Source of the DNA: an uncultured Mesorhizobium sp.
GTDB lineage: Bacteria > Pseudomonadota > Alphaproteobacteria > Rhizobiales > Rhizobiaceae
Assembly (NCBI GenBank): GCA_937958475.1
Contig: CALFXR010000198.1
Location: forward strand, 1 to 43,216
DNA length: 43,216 nucleotides
Direction of reading: 5' to 3'
The position numbers and the translations under genes are program-made. Under the pieces are notes generated by a model that did no database searches, had not been told where the DNA came from, and saw only the letters and a list, made by a program, of their open reading frames with translations. Below are positions 40,760-43,216 of the stretch, in pieces (the first letter of the stretch is position 1; each line of letters starts with the position of its first letter).

Positions 40760-41950
40760 TCAGGCCTGAACCCGGGCCCGCCGCGACAGGAGCGGCGCGA
40801 CGAGGATCACGCCGACCGCGGCGACCGCGGCCAGGAACCAGGCGTATCCGCCCCAGCCATAGCGCTCGATGACATGACCGGCGAGCGGCGGACCGAAGAC
40901 CGTGCCGAGCCCGCCGGTCTGCGCGACCAGCCCGATCGCCACCGCCACCGACCCGCCCGCCGGCACGATATAGGGCACCGCCGCGAACAGCGCCGAGGCG
41001 GTCACGCCCCCGGCTATGGCGAAGACGATTCCGGCGACGGTGGCTGTGGCGGCGCCCTGCGCGGAGAAGGCCGGGATGGCCGAGACGGCCGCTGCGGCGA
41101 AGCCCGCTGCCGCGAGCCAGGCGGCGACGCGGGCGCTGCCGCGACGCATGAACAGGCTCGCGAGCACGTTTCCGGCCGGCACGGCGAGCGCGACGGCGCC
41201 CGCGGACAGGAGCAGGTCGCCGCGGTCAGCGACGAAGGTGGGCATGAAGGCGAAGAAGCCGACCGACAGGATCACGTAGGCGCCGAACGCCAGCGCGGCC
41301 GCGACCACCGCCGGCGACATCGATGCGGAGATCGAGCGTCGGTGCTGGCTGTCCACCGCCGGAGCCCGTTCGGCGGCAACGTCGCCGACGCGCCGGAGCA
41401 GAAACGCCGAGCCCGCGGCGAAGGCGGCGAAGGCGGCGACGTTGGCCAGCAGGTAGAGCGCCGGGCCGGCCGAATGGACCAGCGCGGCGGCGAGGAAGTC
41501 CGCCGCGGCGAAACCGACGGGGACGAAACCGCCCCACAGCGCTAGCGCAACACCGCGCCAGGCCGGTGGCGACACCGTGGTCAGGATCGCCGGGATGGCT
41601 ATGACCAGCGCCAGATAGCCCAGGCCCTCGACCAGCCTGGCGGCGAGGATGAGGACGGGCGACTGCAGGAGGGCGAGCGCGGCACCGCCCGCGACCAGCA
41701 CCACCGACGACCAGACGAAGCTCTGGCGCGCGCCGAACGTACCGATCGCCCAGCCCGCCGGCAGGGCCAGGAGAGCGACGAAGACGCCGATGGCCGAGGT
41801 CAGCCAGCCGACCAGGACCAGCGACAGGCCGATTTCGTCGCGGTACCAGCCGACCAGCGGGGCGATCTTGCCAAGTTGCGCGCCGGCGAAAACGCCGGCG
41901 ACGAGCAGCGCCGCGATGGCGGCCAGCCGCCGGAATCGATCGTCCGTCAT
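40760..41950 (-). CDS. MFS transporter (CynX/NimT-like)
   Basis: A 396-residue major facilitator protein with about twelve hydrophobic helices. The first cytoplasmic loop carries a modified MFS signature (PAGWAIGTFGARQSF), and the middle loop is basic (RSISASMSPA). It resembles the CynX/NimT branch (cyanate/nitroimidazole-type carriers), but this is a weak hint only. The gene is convergent with arsR, ten bases between the stops, and follows the BMP gene on the same strand after a terminator. Nothing in the sequence identifies the substrate. Confidence 0.85.
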   Translation of the reverse strand: MTDDRFRRLAAIAALLVAGVFAGAQLGKIAPLVGWYRDEIGLSLVLVGWLTSAIGVFVALLALPAGWAIGTFGARQSFVWSSVVLVAGGAALALLQSPVLILAARLVEGLGYLALVIAIPAILTTVSPPAWRGVALALWGGFVPVGFAAADFLAAALVHSAGPALYLLANVAAFAAFAAGSAFLLRRVGDVAAERAPAVDSQHRRSISASMSPAVVAAALAFGAYVILSVGFFAFMPTFVADRGDLLLSAGAVALAVPAGNVLASLFMRRGSARVAAWLAAAGFAAAAVSAIPAFSAQGAATATVAGIVFAIAGGVTASALFAAVPYIVPAGGSVAVAIGLVAQTGGLGTVFGPPLAGHVIERYGWGGYAWFLAAVAAVGVILVAPLLSRRARVQA

Positions 41951-41983
41951 TCTTCACCTGGCGAACCGGCGAGCACCGAAACG

Positions 41984-42011
41984 AAAACCGCCGGCCGTGA
42001 GGCCGGCGGTT
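41984..42011 (-). terminator. Rho-independent terminator after the BMP gene
   Basis: On the minus strand an 11-base-pair perfect stem AACCGCCGGCC / GGCCGGCGGTT (arms 42011-42001 and 41996-41986) encloses TCAC and is followed by TTTT (the last two bases of the stem plus two) and a T-rich stretch TTCGTTTCGG. It lies about 20 bases after the BMP stop and before the MFS start. Confidence 0.85.
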
Positions 42012-42032
42012 CGAACTGCATCAGGATGCCGA

Positions 42033-43022
42033 TCAGTACGGGCAGGCGTTGTCCGACATGTAGTCGTGGACCTGGATGGTCCCGGCGATGATGTCGGCCT
42101 TGGCCTTGTCGACCGCGGCCTGCATCTCGGCGGTGACCAGCGGCTTGTTGTTGTCGTCCATGGCGTAGTCGACGCCGCCTTCCTTGAGGCCGAGCACGTT
42201 GAAGCCGGTGGCGAAGGTGTCGTTCTTGGCGTCGTTGAAGGCGTTGTAGACGGCGACGTCGACGCGCTTCAGCATGGAGGTCAGCACCTTGCCGGGCTGC
42301 AGGCCGTTCTGGTTGGAATCGACGCCGATGCCGAGCTTGCCGGCATCCGCCGCCGCCTGCAGGACGCCGACGCCGGTGCCGCCGGCCGCCGCGTAGACGA
42401 CGTCCGCGCCCTGGTCGATCTGCGACTTGGCGATCTCGCCGCCCTTGGTCGGGTCGTTCCAGGCAGCCGGCGTATCGCCGGTCATGTTCTGGATGACGTC
42501 GGTCGCGCCGGCCGCCTTGGCGCCGCCGACATAGCCGCAGCCGAACTTGCGGATCAGCGGGATGTCCATGCCGCCGACGAAGCCGACCTTCTTCGATGTC
42601 GAGGCCATCGCGGCCATCACGCCGACCAGGTACGAGCCCTCATGCTCCTTGTAGACGACCGAACGCACGTTCGGCTTGTCGACGACCATGTCGATGATGG
42701 CGAACTTGGTGTCGGGGAACTCGGTGGCGACCTTTTCCAGGGCCGCGGCCCAGGAGAAGCCGGCCATGACGATCGGGTTGTTGCCGTCCTCGGCGAACTT
42801 GCGCAGGGCCTGTTCGCGCTGCGCGTCGTTCTGGATTTCGAAGTCGCGGTAGTCGATGCCGGATTCGGCCTTGAACTTCTCGGCGCCCGTGTACGCCGAT
42901 TCATTGAAGGATTTGTCGAACTTGCCGCCGAGATCGTAGATGATCGCCGGCTTGATGTCCGCGGCCGAGGCCGAGGCGGACATAGCGGTTGCGGCCAGGA
43001 GGCCGAGGACGAAACGCTTCAT
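42033..43022 (-). CDS. BMP-family ABC transporter substrate-binding protein
   Basis: A 329-residue periplasmic binding protein of the basic membrane protein (BMP/PnrA) family, whose members bind purine or other nucleosides. Signal peptide residues 1-21 (KRFVLGLLAATAMSASASA) has no lipobox cysteine, so the protein is soluble. Family landmarks: AIIYDLGGKFDKSFNESAYTGAEKF, MAGFSWAAALEKVA, VDSNQNGLQPGKVLTSMLKRVD and an aromatic and Asp-rich ligand pocket. I chose ATG 43022; a GTG at 43031 is an alternative. No permease or ATPase gene adjoins, but a matching BMP-type transporter without its own binding protein lies 20 kb away. The leader is strongly structured. Confidence 0.93.
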   Translation of the reverse strand: MKRFVLGLLAATAMSASASAADIKPAIIYDLGGKFDKSFNESAYTGAEKFKAESGIDYRDFEIQNDAQREQALRKFAEDGNNPIVMAGFSWAAALEKVATEFPDTKFAIIDMVVDKPNVRSVVYKEHEGSYLVGVMAAMASTSKKVGFVGGMDIPLIRKFGCGYVGGAKAAGATDVIQNMTGDTPAAWNDPTKGGEIAKSQIDQGADVVYAAAGGTGVGVLQAAADAGKLGIGVDSNQNGLQPGKVLTSMLKRVDVAVYNAFNDAKNDTFATGFNVLGLKEGGVDYAMDDNNKPLVTAEMQAAVDKAKADIIAGTIQVHDYMSDNACPY

Positions 43023-43060
43023 GTGATCCACACCCTGTCGGTTGCTATCCGTTTACAGCC

Positions 43061-43092
43061 GCCGCCGGAGCGCTTCCGAGAAGCCCGGCGGC
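43061..43092 (-). promoter_or_regulatory. Large hairpin in the BMP gene leader
   Basis: A 13-base-pair two-part hairpin: GCCGCCGG (43061-43068) pairs with CCGGCGGC (43085-43092), and inside GCTTC (43072-43076) pairs with GAAGC (43080-43084) around a CGA loop; three bases (AGC) bulge out. It lies 38 bases before the BMP start codon. A smaller stem GGGGG/CCCCC (43100-43104, 43111-43115) is next to it. It has no T-run, so it is not a plain terminator. Confidence 0.5.
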
Positions 43093-43146
43093 GATGGCAG
43101 GGGGTTGCTTCCCCCGCTCATGCGGCACTCTTGCACGGCGCAAGGC

Positions 43147-43212
43147 AAAATTCACCTGGAATTTTGACCTTTTGGAAAAGGTGGCACCCCGGCCCGAATA
43201 AACCGTCCGGTT
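43147..43212 (-). promoter_or_regulatory. Cluster of three dyads upstream of the BMP gene
   Basis: Three perfect inverted repeats follow each other: AAAATTC-5-GAATTTT (43147-43165), ACCTTTT-GG-AAAAGGT (43167-43182) and AACCG-TC-CGGTT (43201-43212). Together they lie about 125-190 bases ahead of the BMP start and extend to the window's end. They could be operator sites, RNA hairpins, or a terminator of the next gene (not visible). No -10/-35 pair stands out. Confidence 0.4.
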
Positions 43213-43216
43213 CACT

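Noticed and set aside
43100..43115. GGGGG/CCCCC stem considered as a purine or guanidine riboswitch core
   Set aside because: Neither the loop sequences nor the layout match any riboswitch consensus I can recall, so only a structured leader is claimed.

Overview
The window is about 43 kb of GC-rich, gene-dense bacterial chromosome with very short gaps, many four-base ATGA stop/start overlaps, and long mirror reading frames opposite the real genes. The ubiE-ubiB-coaBC run, the type I sulfide:quinone reductase with an ArsR-type partner, and TTGAT-N4-rTCAA (FNR/FixK-type) boxes point to an alphaproteobacterium, probably Hyphomicrobiales (Phyllobacteriaceae/Mesorhizobium-like). That placement is inference from gene content. 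I saw no tRNA, rRNA, CRISPR array, transposase or prophage gene.

Layout. 0-9 kb holds prfC, a HigBA toxin-antitoxin pair, a CHASE4-GGDEF cyclase, a small glyoxalase-fold/DUF1428 operon divergent from an HxlR-SCP2 regulator, a 1-Cys peroxiredoxin, and a LigM-type tetrahydrofolate-dependent O-demethylase behind two palindromes. 9-14 kb holds ubiE-ubiB, then a VapBC (FitAB-like) pair translationally coupled to coaBC and a GNAT gene. 14-22 kb is a nucleoside salvage locus: add, upp, and an opposing operon of a nucleoside-type ABC transporter with cdd, punA and deoA. A clan AA aspartic protease lies between. The transporter operon has no binding-protein gene, but a BMP-family binding protein lies at the far end of the window (42-43 kb).

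22.5-25 kb holds slyX, an anti-sigma factor with no sigma gene beside it, a DUF4010/MgtC-like membrane protein and trxC. 25-34 kb looks like a low-oxygen/redox module: a P1B-type metal ATPase (TPC motif) with DUF302 and trxC, a fused NDP-forming acyl-CoA synthetase/GNAT, two tandem universal stress proteins, two small c-type cytochromes, a Crp/Fnr regulator and a DUF2892 protein. FNR-like boxes lie in both divergent intergenic regions of this module.

34-41 kb looks like a reactive-sulfur module. A sulfide:quinone reductase with the three catalytic cysteines lies divergent from an ArsR repressor whose two cysteines have the spacing known from SqrR/BigR. An operon of DUF2892, a membrane-fusion protein and an RND efflux pump sits beside it. 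A nearly identical 15-bp element overlaps the promoters of sqr/arsR and of the efflux operon, suggesting that sulfide oxidation and an RND pump share one persulfide-responsive repressor. This is the most interesting hypothesis in the window. An MFS transporter and the BMP protein, which has a strongly structured leader, complete the window.
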